From: Nitrospira sp.
Lineage (GTDB): Bacteria > Nitrospirota > Nitrospiria > Nitrospirales > Nitrospiraceae
DNA: 64,000 nt
Direction of reading: 5' to 3'
Assembly (NCBI GenBank): GCA_029194675.1
Contig: JARFXP010000005.1
Span: forward strand, 162,080-226,079
Each line of letters opens with the position of its first letter. Within the stretch, counting starts at the first letter, position 1. The position numbers and the translations under genes were made by a program. This document shows, one piece after another, positions 17,479-25,837 of this stretch. Below the pieces are notes generated by a model. That model did no database searches. It was not told the origin of the DNA and saw nothing but the letters and a program-made list of their open reading frames with translations.

Positions 17479-19422
17479 ATGACGATAGTGAACAAGCACC
17501 CCTTCTTTCAAGGCTCGCTCGCCGTAGCAGAAGCCTCCCGGGATCGAACTCCTTATTCAGGTTTTCTGGCCGGCCTCTTCGAGGGGGTGGTTCGCCGCGA
17601 ACTCTTCCGAGCGCAGTCGATCCCACCACTCCGCGACACAGCGAAGGAGTTCCTTGAACATCTTCGCCTCCTTCTGATCGAGAAAGTTGATGCAGAGAGC
17701 ATCGACCGAGAGGGGGAAGTCGGCGAGGAGGTGTTGGTGGCTCTCAAGGACATTGGCGCCTTTGGACTGAAAATACCCACAATCTACGGAGGACTTGGCT
17801 TCACTCAATCGGAGTACCACCGTGTGGCGACCTTGCTCGGAAGCCATGACGCCGCGACCACGGTGCTGATTTCGGCGCATAACTCGATCGGAGTCGCGGA
17901 ACCAGTCAAGCTCATCGGGAACCGCGAGCAGCAACAACGATTCTTGCCTCGCCTCGCTCGCGGCGACATTTCAGGCTTTGCGCTCACGGAAAAGGGAGCC
18001 GGCTGCGATATTTGGGATCTCCGAACCTACGCCATCCCGGTGCGAGAACAGGGCACCTTGGCGGGCTATAGACTCACCGGAGATAAATTGTACACGACGA
18101 ACGCGCCTCGCCAGGACAATGAGTTTTTAGCGTCGCTCTTGGTGGTGATTGCTCAAATCGTACAGGAGCCTTGTGAGGTCACTCGCCCCAAATCGGAACG
18201 GCGGTTCGGCGCCTTTGTCGTCGACACCCGCACACCGGGGTGTCACTGCGCCAGGCTCCATTATATGGGTGTGCGCGGCATCTACAACGGCACAGTCCGG
18301 TTAGACAACATCTTCGTCCCAGTGGCCGACCGTTTGGGAGACGAGGGAGAGGGGTTACGACGGGCCCTAGAAAGCTTGACGATAGGCCGGCTCACCTTGC
18401 CCGCTGCCTGCTTGGGAAATCTAAAACAATGTTTGTGGCTGGCGCGAAGCCGGGCGCAACAACGCGTGCAATATGATCGTCCGATCGGCGAACATACAGA
18501 TATCGGTGCCAAGATTGTGCGCATGGCCGCGCGGGTCTTGGCACTAGAAGCGTTGGTTACCATAACAGGGGCCTGGGCCGACGCCAAGATCGATGTGCGG
18601 CTTGAGTCGGCTGCTGCAAAAATTCTCGCCACCGAATGGCTGCTCGACTCAGTGCTCGACCTCTTTCGCATTTATGGCGGGCGTGGGTTCGAAACATCGG
18701 AATCGCTCCGACTTCATGGGGACCTGCCGGCACCGATCGAGCGCATGGTCCGAGATGCGCTGATCAATGTGATTTGGGAAGGGACGAACGGTATCTTGAC
18801 CCTCTGGATCGGCCGTGAAGGATTGACCGAGTACGTATCCCACGGTAAAGCCTTCTTGGAATCGCAGATCGGCGAAATGGTACGTGCCCTGCCGTTCTTC
18901 GCCAAAATCGCGAGCCGTTCCCTCAACCGCTTGCCTCGGATCGGAGTGTGGTCGGCTTCCACCGCGCCTGAGTCGGTATGGGAGCGGTTTGTTACGGCGA
19001 AGTCCCGAGAACTCGCACAGAAGTCGCTGTGGGCCGCAGCCCATCATCGTCAAGGCCTGGCGCGTAAGCAACTGTTGACGACATGCCTGGTCAAAGCCGG
19101 GATGCAACTCTTTGCGGTGGAATCGTTGTTGTGGTACGTAGCGCAGCCGGCCGCGCGGACTCATCCGTTGGCCGAAAGGCTCTTGCAGCACTTTTGTTCA
19201 CAGATCGAAGACGAGTTCAATCCGAAGCCCTTGCTCTCTTTCACGCAATCCCTATGGCAGGACGACTCGCATGTGTTCCGCTTGGCGCAGGATATTCTTG
19301 CCGGCAGGGCTGACTGGTTGGAAGAGGGGATCCTTGCCTGGCACCCTTCCGGACACAACCAGAAGAACCAGCTCGCGCCCACGATGGGAGAACAATTGGC
19401 GGACTTTCCAATGAAGCACTGA
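17479..19422 (+). CDS. Acyl-CoA dehydrogenase, very-long-chain type (647 aa)
   Basis: 647 residues, similar in size to VLCAD/ACAD9-class enzymes rather than the usual 380-residue type. Core motifs include IGAFGLKIPTIYGGLGFTQ, SGFALTEKGAGCD (FAD/substrate binding), YRLTGDKLYTTNA, LRIYGG-like LFRIYGGRGFE and the catalytic Glu region VIWEGTNGILTL. The long C-terminal extension forms an extra helical domain. It introduces the 2,3-double bond into acyl-CoA. It starts 6 bp after the patatin gene. A paralogue of nearly identical size is encoded at 20576-22522. Confidence 0.9.
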   Translation: MTIVNKHPFFQGSLAVAEASRDRTPYSGFLAGLFEGVVRRELFRAQSIPPLRDTAKEFLEHLRLLLIEKVDAESIDREGEVGEEVLVALKDIGAFGLKIPTIYGGLGFTQSEYHRVATLLGSHDAATTVLISAHNSIGVAEPVKLIGNREQQQRFLPRLARGDISGFALTEKGAGCDIWDLRTYAIPVREQGTLAGYRLTGDKLYTTNAPRQDNEFLASLLVVIAQIVQEPCEVTRPKSERRFGAFVVDTRTPGCHCARLHYMGVRGIYNGTVRLDNIFVPVADRLGDEGEGLRRALESLTIGRLTLPAACLGNLKQCLWLARSRAQQRVQYDRPIGEHTDIGAKIVRMAARVLALEALVTITGAWADAKIDVRLESAAAKILATEWLLDSVLDLFRIYGGRGFETSESLRLHGDLPAPIERMVRDALINVIWEGTNGILTLWIGREGLTEYVSHGKAFLESQIGEMVRALPFFAKIASRSLNRLPRIGVWSASTAPESVWERFVTAKSRELAQKSLWAAAHHRQGLARKQLLTTCLVKAGMQLFAVESLLWYVAQPAARTHPLAERLLQHFCSQIEDEFNPKPLLSFTQSLWQDDSHVFRLAQDILAGRADWLEEGILAWHPSGHNQKNQLAPTMGEQLADFPMKH

Positions 19423-19496
19423 GCGATGTAAGCAGGAGTGAGCCGTTTCATCCAGACCGCCCCTAGACAGGAGGATCAGTCCCTAATGAGGTCAGC

Positions 19497-20459
19497 ATGA
19501 CAGAAATTGCGGGATACTTTGAATTGGTCAAGGGCCGGTATGGATTGAGCAGTGATTACGCCTTGGCAAAGAAACTCGGGATCGCCCAGCCGGAAGCCAA
19601 CCTCATGCGACGCGGGCTGAAAATCCCCAAACCTGAAGTGTGCATCAGAATCGCCAAACTGCTCGACAAGAACCCGGTGGAGCTCTTGCTGGCGGCGCAG
19701 AAAGACAAGGCTCCCCGGCAGGCCAAGGAATACTGGACCCTCGCGCAAACGGCCGTTGACGTCATGCTTCATGTCCCTAAAAGCCCGAAATACATCCCAC
19801 GGAAGGTGGCAGCCATCGGCCAAGAACTTCGCCAGCTTGAAACGCAAAGGCTGACGTACAAAGGGGCGGAAGCCAACGCCGAGGCGGTCCGGCTGGTCCA
19901 AACGGCCGAACATTCGATTGATGCGCTGATGGAACGCTGGAATATCTGGCAGAAGGGCGAGGCCCTCTATCCGAATTACCTCCTGGCGAACCAGGAGGCC
20001 GTGAAACGCGGCGTCATCGTCCGACGTCTGTTGGTGTTGACGCAAGAGCAAATGAGGCAGGAGTCGGATGTAGCCGATGCCATACAGGTCATGGAAGATC
20101 AACAGCGAGCCGGGATCAAGATATTCTACGCGTTCCGGGGGGAGCTGGAACGCGCTCCCACGTTCCAGCGCTTTGAGGAAGATTATAAGCGACAGGGCGC
20201 GGCGAGAGACCTCAATGCCGCCATGTTTGACGGGGAGATTCTCATTTTCTCTCAATCCTACGGCCAAGCGCAGCTGGGCGTGGTCGGTCCGCCGACACCC
20301 ATTACGATGATCAACCAATTGGAGATCACGTGGAAACCGGACTTGCTGCGGGATCTCGATCCCGCCCCGCTCTTCGACATGACCCGGTATGTGTTTGAAT
20401 ACGGAGGACCCCACGCATTCCAGACGGAACTGACCAGGTTCAAGAGGTCTGTCCGATGA
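19497..20459 (+). CDS. Helix-turn-helix protein with possible effector domain
   Basis: 320 residues. The first 60 (YFELVKGRYGLSSDYALAKK, then LLDKNPVELLLAA) resemble a small XRE-like DNA-binding domain that scores a weak helix-turn-helix by eye. From about residue 140 a second domain has HSIDALMERWNIWQKGE, GVIVRRLLVLTQEQM and AGIKIFYAFRGE, a pattern reminiscent of the PLD-like sensor fold of TrmB-type regulators; that match is my inference. It lies inside the acyl-CoA operon between two acyl-CoA dehydrogenase genes, and its stop overlaps a tryptophanase remnant by ATGA, suggesting it once regulated tryptophanase. Confidence 0.6.
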   Translation: MTEIAGYFELVKGRYGLSSDYALAKKLGIAQPEANLMRRGLKIPKPEVCIRIAKLLDKNPVELLLAAQKDKAPRQAKEYWTLAQTAVDVMLHVPKSPKYIPRKVAAIGQELRQLETQRLTYKGAEANAEAVRLVQTAEHSIDALMERWNIWQKGEALYPNYLLANQEAVKRGVIVRRLLVLTQEQMRQESDVADAIQVMEDQQRAGIKIFYAFRGELERAPTFQRFEEDYKRQGAARDLNAAMFDGEILIFSQSYGQAQLGVVGPPTPITMINQLEITWKPDLLRDLDPAPLFDMTRYVFEYGGPHAFQTELTRFKRSVR

Positions 20460-20545
20460 AATTTCTCTCCGAGCCGTTCAAGATCAAGGTTGTGGAATCC
20501 ATAAGCCGAACCACGCGCGAGAAGCGGGAGCGGTTGTTCGGCTAG
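20456..20545 (+). pseudogene. Tryptophanase/tyrosine phenol-lyase N-terminal remnant (29 codons)
   Basis: An ATG overlapping the regulator's stop (ATGA) opens a 29-codon frame containing SEPFKIKVVESI and RTTREKRERLF. This matches the very N-terminus of tryptophanase and tyrosine phenol-lyase (compare EPFRIRVIEP and RTTRAYREE in the E. coli enzyme). It stops at 20543-20545, and no further homology is seen before the next gene at 20576, so the remaining roughly 430 codons are deleted. The frame and the start context are intact, so a short peptide could still be made, but the PLP-binding parts are gone. Confidence 0.7.
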
Positions 20546-20575
20546 GCAGAACCGATGACTGTCTGAGGAACCATC

Positions 20576-22522
20576 ATGGCCACTCTGTTCAAAGGGTTCG
20601 AGCGGATCGAAGAGGCCCGAGAGCGGTTAGCAGGCCAGAGTTTTATGGTGGGACTGTTCGCCGGACGGCCAGACTTTTCACTCCTCCTCATGCCGGAAGA
20701 GTCACCGGAAGACAAGGCTGATTGGGAAGCATTCCGTCCGCGTCTGGAAACGTTCCTCACGACGCAGGTCGATCCCGATGAAATCGAACGGACCACGAAG
20801 ATCCCGGACTCAGTATTGAAGGGACTCTTTGCGCTCGGTGCCTTCGGCATGAAAATTCCCCGTCAATATGGAGGGCTCGGGTTCTCCTACACCAACTACG
20901 GTCGTGCCCTCATGCTCATGGCGAGCTGGAGCAACGCGCTCGCCCTCACCGTCGCCGTGCCGCAATCGATCGGCATTGCGATGCCGATACTCATGTTCGG
21001 CAACGAGGAGCAGCGGCGCAAATACCTCCCCCTTGTGGCCTGGGAAGCCGTTTCGGCATTCGCACTCACGGAGCCGATGACCGGATCCGACGCCGCAAAC
21101 ATTGCAACGGAGGCTATCTTAGATTCCACCTGGACGACGTTTGTCGTGAACGGCGAAAAGCTGTGGTGCACGAACGGTCCCATCGCCCACTACGTGACGT
21201 TGATCGCACGGGTACCGGCCAAGAGGACACAGCAGAATGGACACACGAGGTGGGAGCCGGTTCCGGACGGTAAGGGAGCCGATGACCACGTTCACACCGC
21301 TTTCATCCTCGACATGCAGACACCCGGCGTTCGTGTCCGACAACGATGTCAGTTTGAAGGCTGTAGGGGGATCGAGAATGCTCATATGACGTTCATAGAT
21401 GTGCGCATCCCGACGGAGAATGTCATCGGTGAAGTGGGCCGTGGGCTCAAATACGCCTTGACCATCCTCAATGTGGGCCGAGCGGTCAGCATCCCCGCAA
21501 TTTGCCTTGGCATGGCCAAACAAGCGTGGCAACCCACCCTCGATCGGGCCAACCAGCGAGTCACCTTCCAGAAACCTCTGGGCACCCGGCAGACGCAACG
21601 CATGAGGCTGGGCCGCATGGCTTCGCATCTCTTCGCGATGGAGGCTCTCGCACTCACGGCGTGGCGAATGGCGGATCAGCATACCTATGATGTCCGGATC
21701 GAGGCAGCCCTGGCCAAGCTCTTCTGCTCCGAGAAGACTATTCAGGTCTTAAAAGACGCCCAAATCATCTTCGGAGGGATGGGGTACGAAACAGCCCATT
21801 CTAAGAGGGTTCGTGGAGAGCCTGCGTTCGGCATCGAACAGCTGGTCCGCGACGCCGAGATGTACCGAATCGGAGAAGGTGCCACCGATATCTTAAGGCC
21901 GTTCGTCGCGCGTGAGGGGCTCAATATGCATCTTGAACAGGTCGGACGCCTCTTCGACGAACGAACGACAGGCGTTCATCGACTCATCGAGTTGCAGCGA
22001 CTTGTGAGGTTTTATGTTCCTTGGTACGTGAATCAATGGAGAGGTGGCCGATTGCCGTCTGGCTCAGAGTTCCGACATCCAAAGGTCCGTTCCCAATTGC
22101 TTTTCGTCGAACGTGCGAGCCGTCGCCTGGCACGAACTATCTTCTATGCCATGCTGCTCCATCGCCAAGCGCTTCGAGATGATCAAGGCAGACAAACTCG
22201 GATCGAGATGGTCGGTGAAGATCTTCTGGTGATCGCAGCGACAGCACTCTATGCCGAAGCCCAGGAACGGACCGCCGGGCTTCCGGAAGTGTGGGACCTG
22301 GCAGATGAAACTTTCCGAGAAGCCAAGCAACGTGTCGAACAGCACATCAAAGAACTGATCCGCAATCAGGATACCGTGGTGGCGGCGGTTGGGGGAAAAG
22401 CCCTCAGCGGTCGATACGCTACGCTCAATAATGGAATCATACGGCGTGGGCTTCAAGACTACGTGAGACGAGAGAAGAACGCTCTCAGTAGCTTGGAGGA
22501 AAGCGAGCGAAAAGCAATCTGA
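20576..22522 (+). CDS. Acyl-CoA dehydrogenase, large type (648 aa)
   Basis: 648 residues, paralogous in layout to the gene at 17479. Motifs are LGAFGMKIPRQYGGLGFSY, AFALTEPMTGSDAANI, FVVNGEKLWCTNGPIAHYV, DAQIIFGGMGYE and the catalytic Glu region YRIGEGATDILRPF. A long C-terminal helical extension follows, as in VLCAD-like enzymes. GAGGAACC precedes the ATG. It is the last gene of the plus-strand operon. Two large acyl-CoA dehydrogenases in one operon suggest different chain lengths or sequential use, which cannot be resolved by sequence alone. Confidence 0.9.
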   Translation: MATLFKGFERIEEARERLAGQSFMVGLFAGRPDFSLLLMPEESPEDKADWEAFRPRLETFLTTQVDPDEIERTTKIPDSVLKGLFALGAFGMKIPRQYGGLGFSYTNYGRALMLMASWSNALALTVAVPQSIGIAMPILMFGNEEQRRKYLPLVAWEAVSAFALTEPMTGSDAANIATEAILDSTWTTFVVNGEKLWCTNGPIAHYVTLIARVPAKRTQQNGHTRWEPVPDGKGADDHVHTAFILDMQTPGVRVRQRCQFEGCRGIENAHMTFIDVRIPTENVIGEVGRGLKYALTILNVGRAVSIPAICLGMAKQAWQPTLDRANQRVTFQKPLGTRQTQRMRLGRMASHLFAMEALALTAWRMADQHTYDVRIEAALAKLFCSEKTIQVLKDAQIIFGGMGYETAHSKRVRGEPAFGIEQLVRDAEMYRIGEGATDILRPFVAREGLNMHLEQVGRLFDERTTGVHRLIELQRLVRFYVPWYVNQWRGGRLPSGSEFRHPKVRSQLLFVERASRRLARTIFYAMLLHRQALRDDQGRQTRIEMVGEDLLVIAATALYAEAQERTAGLPEVWDLADETFREAKQRVEQHIKELIRNQDTVVAAVGGKALSGRYATLNNGIIRRGLQDYVRREKNALSSLEESERKAI

Positions 22523-22605
22523 GCCGATCGGCTGTGGAGGGTCAGCACTGCCAAGTCATCGAGAATGAGGCTCATCTTTCTGGTGATAAGCTCGCGGTCG
22601 ATCAT
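22459..22605 (-). pseudogene. Truncated HepT (HEPN) toxin remnant
   Basis: The ATG at 22605 overlaps the MntA-like stop by ATGA, the usual arrangement of MNT-HEPN pairs. The first 24 codons (MIDRELITRKMSLILDDLAV) match the HepT N-terminus. The frame then runs into the 3' end of the oppositely oriented acyl-CoA dehydrogenase gene and stops after 48 codons. The HEPN catalytic Rx4-6H motif, normally about 100 residues further on, is absent. The toxin is therefore almost certainly inactive. Confidence 0.65.
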
Positions 22606-23033
22606 GGGCGGGAAGGCTCCGCGACCAGCGATGACAATTGCCGGGCAACATGCCGGCGCTCCAATTCCAGGTAAGGCCGAAAGTCTTGGTACGCGTTGAA
22701 TGCGTGGAGGCGCAGACGGGCGAGGTCTTGGGGCATCCCGAACAGGACGCGGCATGACTCAACGATTTTCTTGAGGAAGAGGGGGTCCGCCCGGTTGAGG
22801 ATCGCCAGATCTATTTTGCATCCCGGGAATTGCGCCTGCAATGCCTCTTGCATCTCCAGAACGGTCTGAAACGACGCGTCAGGTGTCTCAAATTGAATCG
22901 CCAGGTCTAGATCGCTGCGATCATGGGTCATGCCTGTGACCGTTGACCCAAACTGGAGGATCACGCGAACCCCGAAACGCTGGGCGAGCTCTCTCAACCC
23001 CCACACTGCTTCTGTGTTGCCTTCCTCGCTCAT
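22602..23033 (-). CDS. MntA-like minimal nucleotidyltransferase (antitoxin of HEPN-MNT module)
   Basis: 143 residues. The nucleotidyltransferase signature is QFGSTVTG followed by RSDLDLAIQF (GSx10DxD) and a third carboxylate in KIDLAIL. MntA proteins neutralise HepT RNase toxins, in studied cases by adding nucleotides to a tyrosine. The C-terminal ELERRHVARQLSSL is a helical extension. Its toxin partner downstream is truncated, so this is an orphan antitoxin gene. It is transcribed convergently with the acyl-CoA dehydrogenase gene. Confidence 0.8.
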   Translation of the reverse strand: MSEEGNTEAVWGLRELAQRFGVRVILQFGSTVTGMTHDRSDLDLAIQFETPDASFQTVLEMQEALQAQFPGCKIDLAILNRADPLFLKKIVESCRVLFGMPQDLARLRLHAFNAYQDFRPYLELERRHVARQLSSLVAEPSRP

Positions 23034-23187
23034 TCCACGCTCCCAGGGTTTTCATCCAGACCGTAGCCTAGTGAGAACCACTTCAAATGTCTATGTGCCC
23101 CCAGTTGTTGCGTGTGTTGTAATATCATGCGGACCCGTGGGTCGTTACTGTGACCGCCATTGGGCCTTGCCAAGAGGGGGTGAGTCT

Positions 23188-24186
23188 ATGCGCGCATGGT
23201 TGATGGACTCCTACGACGGGATCGAACGATTGCGGCTTGGAGAGGTGCCCGATCCTCACCCTGGGCCCTCAGACGTGCTGCTGAAAGTACGATATGCCGC
23301 GCTCAACCCCGCCGATGCGTTTCTGGCGCAAGGGCTCTATCCAGCCAAACCCACCCTTCCACACATCCTTGGGCGTGATGGCATCGGCGATGTCGAGATG
23401 GTGGGATCGCGCGTGGAAGGCATTCTCGTGGGTGAGACAGTCGGGATTCTGCGCTGTGACACGGGAGTGGAAACGCCGGGAACGCTGGCCGAGAAAGTCG
23501 TCCTCCCTACGGAAAGTCTCGTCCGTATCCCCGCCGGTTGGTCTCTCGAAGAGATGGCCGGTGCTCCGCTGGTCTTCTTAACCGCCTGGCAGGCCTTGAC
23601 GCAGTGGAACGATCCGTCTGCCCCTCCCCCGGAACAATCCGTTCTCCTCGTCACCGGCGCCTCAGGCGGAGTCGGCCTCGCATCAGTGCTGCTTGGACAA
23701 TCGATGAATCTCATCGTGGTGGCCTTATCGCGCGATGCAGAGAAAAGAGCTAAGTTAAAATCGCTCGGCGCTGATTTCGTGTTTGACCCTGAGGAAAGAA
23801 ATCTCGTGAAGTCCATATCTGCTGCGATCAGTCCGAAGAAGGTCAATCTGGCCATCGACTGCGTTGGTGGCAAGCTCTTACCTCAAGTCATTGCCCTTCT
23901 CGGTTATGGTGGAAAGATCAGCATCGTCGGAAGGAGCGGAGGCTCGGTCCCCGAGTTCAATACGGCGACCTTGTTATTCCGCCGCATTCGCATAGGCGGT
24001 GTCTCGGTCGGAGATTATACGGCCCAGGCCGCTCAGACTGCATGGAAAGAGATTATCGATCGGCTGGAGATGATCGGACGCCGCCCGCCGGTGGATAGCA
24101 TCGTCCCGTTCGAAGAAGTCAAGAAGGGATTCGCACGGTTGGCACAGGGCCCGATGGGAAAAGTGGTGATACGGGTGGCTGGCTAA
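23188..24186 (+). CDS. Zinc-independent MDR oxidoreductase (quinone oxidoreductase-like)
   Basis: 332 residues from the ATG at 23188, preceded by GAGGGGGTGAG. It belongs to the medium-chain dehydrogenase/reductase superfamily: N-terminal GroES-like part (YAALNPADAFLAQGLYP), then the NADPH-binding TGASGGVGLASVLLG and the SLGADFVFDP segment. The catalytic zinc ligands of alcohol dehydrogenases are not evident, as in quinone oxidoreductases and enoyl-thioester reductases. The C-terminal FEEVKKGFARLAQGPMGKVVI is typical. The gene stands alone on the plus strand upstream of the hydroxylase gene. Substrate is unknown. Confidence 0.85.
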   Translation: MRAWLMDSYDGIERLRLGEVPDPHPGPSDVLLKVRYAALNPADAFLAQGLYPAKPTLPHILGRDGIGDVEMVGSRVEGILVGETVGILRCDTGVETPGTLAEKVVLPTESLVRIPAGWSLEEMAGAPLVFLTAWQALTQWNDPSAPPPEQSVLLVTGASGGVGLASVLLGQSMNLIVVALSRDAEKRAKLKSLGADFVFDPEERNLVKSISAAISPKKVNLAIDCVGGKLLPQVIALLGYGGKISIVGRSGGSVPEFNTATLLFRRIRIGGVSVGDYTAQAAQTAWKEIIDRLEMIGRRPPVDSIVPFEEVKKGFARLAQGPMGKVVIRVAG

Positions 24187-24202
24187 TGGCTGAGGAGACC
24201 CC

Positions 24203-24304
24203 ATGGCGGCATTTTTTCAGCACGACGAATCCTTTGGCAGGAAAGATAGTCTGATGTCCTGTGGAAGCATACACCCTCCCGTCACTGGAGAGAGGGTCAC
24301 ATGA
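24203..24304 (+). CDS. Possible 33-residue leader peptide coupled to the hydroxylase gene
   Basis: A 34-codon frame starts at an ATG with GAGGAG 5 bp upstream and stops with a TGA that overlaps the ATG of the next gene (ATGA at 24301-24304). Good start context plus the overlap suggest translational coupling. The peptide begins MAAFFQHDESFGRKD and has no recognisable domain. It is too short to exclude chance. Confidence 0.35.
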   Translation: MAAFFQHDESFGRKDSLMSCGSIHPPVTGERVT

Positions 24305-25137
24305 AGACAGACATATTCGTTCGTCTGACGGCGTTTCTCTCCGTGTTCATCGCAATGGCGTTGTGGGAGGTTTGGGCTCCTCGTCGACGTCTCAGCACCA
24401 CAAAGGTCGGACGGTGGGCTGCTAATTTTTCAATCGTCGTCTTAGATGCCGCGACGATCCGACTGTTCTTTGCAGCCGGCGCCGTCGGCGCCGCTATCCT
24501 TGCAGCCGACCGAGGATGGGGGTTGCTCAACCAATTTGATTCGCCGAGGTGGCTGGAAGTACCGCTCGCCGTGGTGGCGCTGGATTTCGTTCTATACCTC
24601 CAGCATGTGATGTTTCACGCCGTGCCGCAGTTTTGGCGGTTCCACATGATGCACCATAGCGACTTGGATTGCGATGTGACAACGGGCCTTCGTTTTCATC
24701 CCATCGAAGTCACCTTGTCCATGGTCATCAAACTCGCCGCGGTGGCCGCGCTTGGTCCTTCGCCTGTCGCTGTCGTCGTGTTCGAAGTACTGCTTAATGC
24801 AACGTCGATGTTCAACCATAGTAATGTCCGGATCTCGCCTGCGGTCGATCGTGCCCTTCGTTGGCTGGTCGTCACTCCTGATATGCATCGCATCCACCAC
24901 TCTATTGAGCCGCGAGAGACGAACACCAACTTCGGGTTCAACCTGCCATGGTGGGATAGGCTGCTTGGGACTTATCGCGCCGAACCCACTACAGGTCAAG
25001 AGAAGATGGTGCTCGGTCTTGAGCACTTCAGAGACCAGGCTCGCCTCACTTTGCCGAGATTGCTGGTGCTCCCTTTTGTTGGGACAACCGGCAACTATCC
25101 GCTCAGTCGAGGATCAGGCTCGAAGAGCACAGACTGA
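24301..25137 (+). CDS. Sterol desaturase / fatty acid hydroxylase family membrane protein
   Basis: 278 residues with about four hydrophobic segments. The diiron histidine boxes are in order: H102xxxH106 (QHVMFH), H115xxHH119 (FHMMHH), FNHSN near 170 and HRIHH near 200. Enzymes of this family hydroxylate or desaturate lipids at the membrane using O2. GAGAGAGG precedes the ATG. It is the last chromosomal gene before the island that starts near 25.2 kb. Substrate cannot be named. Confidence 0.88.
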   Translation: MKTDIFVRLTAFLSVFIAMALWEVWAPRRRLSTTKVGRWAANFSIVVLDAATIRLFFAAGAVGAAILAADRGWGLLNQFDSPRWLEVPLAVVALDFVLYLQHVMFHAVPQFWRFHMMHHSDLDCDVTTGLRFHPIEVTLSMVIKLAAVAALGPSPVAVVVFEVLLNATSMFNHSNVRISPAVDRALRWLVVTPDMHRIHHSIEPRETNTNFGFNLPWWDRLLGTYRAEPTTGQEKMVLGLEHFRDQARLTLPRLLVLPFVGTTGNYPLSRGSGSKSTD

Positions 25138-25163
25138 ATCCCCCATTCGTCAAATCGACAGGA

Positions 25164-25356
25164 AGTGACCGGCGGCCCTCACGAAGTGAAGAGATGATAC
25201 TGGAGCGGTTTCAACTCGTCGCCAAGAACTATCATACGGGCTCCTGGTCGCGGCAAGCATCATGTGACGCATAACTTCAAGCACTGAAGGTGTCTATCCG
25301 GCGGCGGCAAGAGAGAGGCTTCCCCTGATGAGCCGCTGGTACGCGCAAGCGAGGCT
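25164..25356. repeat. R repeat copy 1 (diverged, with internal insertion)
   Basis: GACCGGCGGCCCTCACGAAGTG at the start and TATCCGGCGGCGGCAAGAG...GATGAGCCGCTGG at the end match the structured repeat found in near-identical form at 43887 and 55576. Here the middle is replaced by about 80 bp of unrelated sequence. It abuts a tRNA-Thr 3' fragment at 25357, as the other copies do. Confidence 0.65.
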
Positions 25357-25404
25357 TGGAGCCGGCGACCCGGATTGAACGGGCGACCTGTGGTTTACGA
25401 AACC
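25357..25404 (-). repeat. tRNA-Thr 3' fragment 1 (att site, leftmost)
   Basis: 48 bp identical to the 3' part of the tRNA-Thr gene (CCA end through anticodon stem) except for one C-to-T change at 25391. It marks the left border of the island next to the hydroxylase gene. Beyond it (25405-25837) I see no gene. That stretch has a tandem ATTCCCCTAC motif and otherwise only AT-rich sequence. Confidence 0.8.
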
Positions 25405-25837
25405 TTCAAAGTGGGGGCCTCGAAACCCACTGAAAAATCGAGAATCACCGCGTCTACACTCACGAAACAGCCTCTTGGACTCTTACCCTTGCTTTCCCGG
25501 AATTCCCCTACATTTCCCGTCTATTCCCCTACGCTTTTCACTACGATCTTGTTATCGAAATCCCAATTTTGTATAAAAACCAACTTAGAGTCGATTGCAA
25601 CGACATCTGGGTTCTTTGGTCTCATCCTACCTCGCAAATAGACACCTAATAACTCCTGATCACCTCCACAAAAACAGTCGAGGTCGTGCCCTCACTATAG
25701 AACGAATTTTGACTCGGCACTAAAATCTTGCGGGCGGAGAGTTGACTGGTATCTAACCCTTGCCAGCCAGCCAAGAGAGCGCTCCCCTTGACCTATCAAG
25801 TTCTTTGTAGCATTTGGTGCTGCAATGGGCTTGCAGT

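Noticed and set aside
19476..20414. 312-codon minus-strand frame opposite the regulator
   Set aside because: The plus strand has a good ribosome site, an HTH-like start and ATGA coupling; the minus frame has none.
25405..25640. Possible CRISPR-like repeats (ATTCCCCTAC twice)
   Set aside because: Only two short copies with no regular spacers; no array or cas gene in the window.
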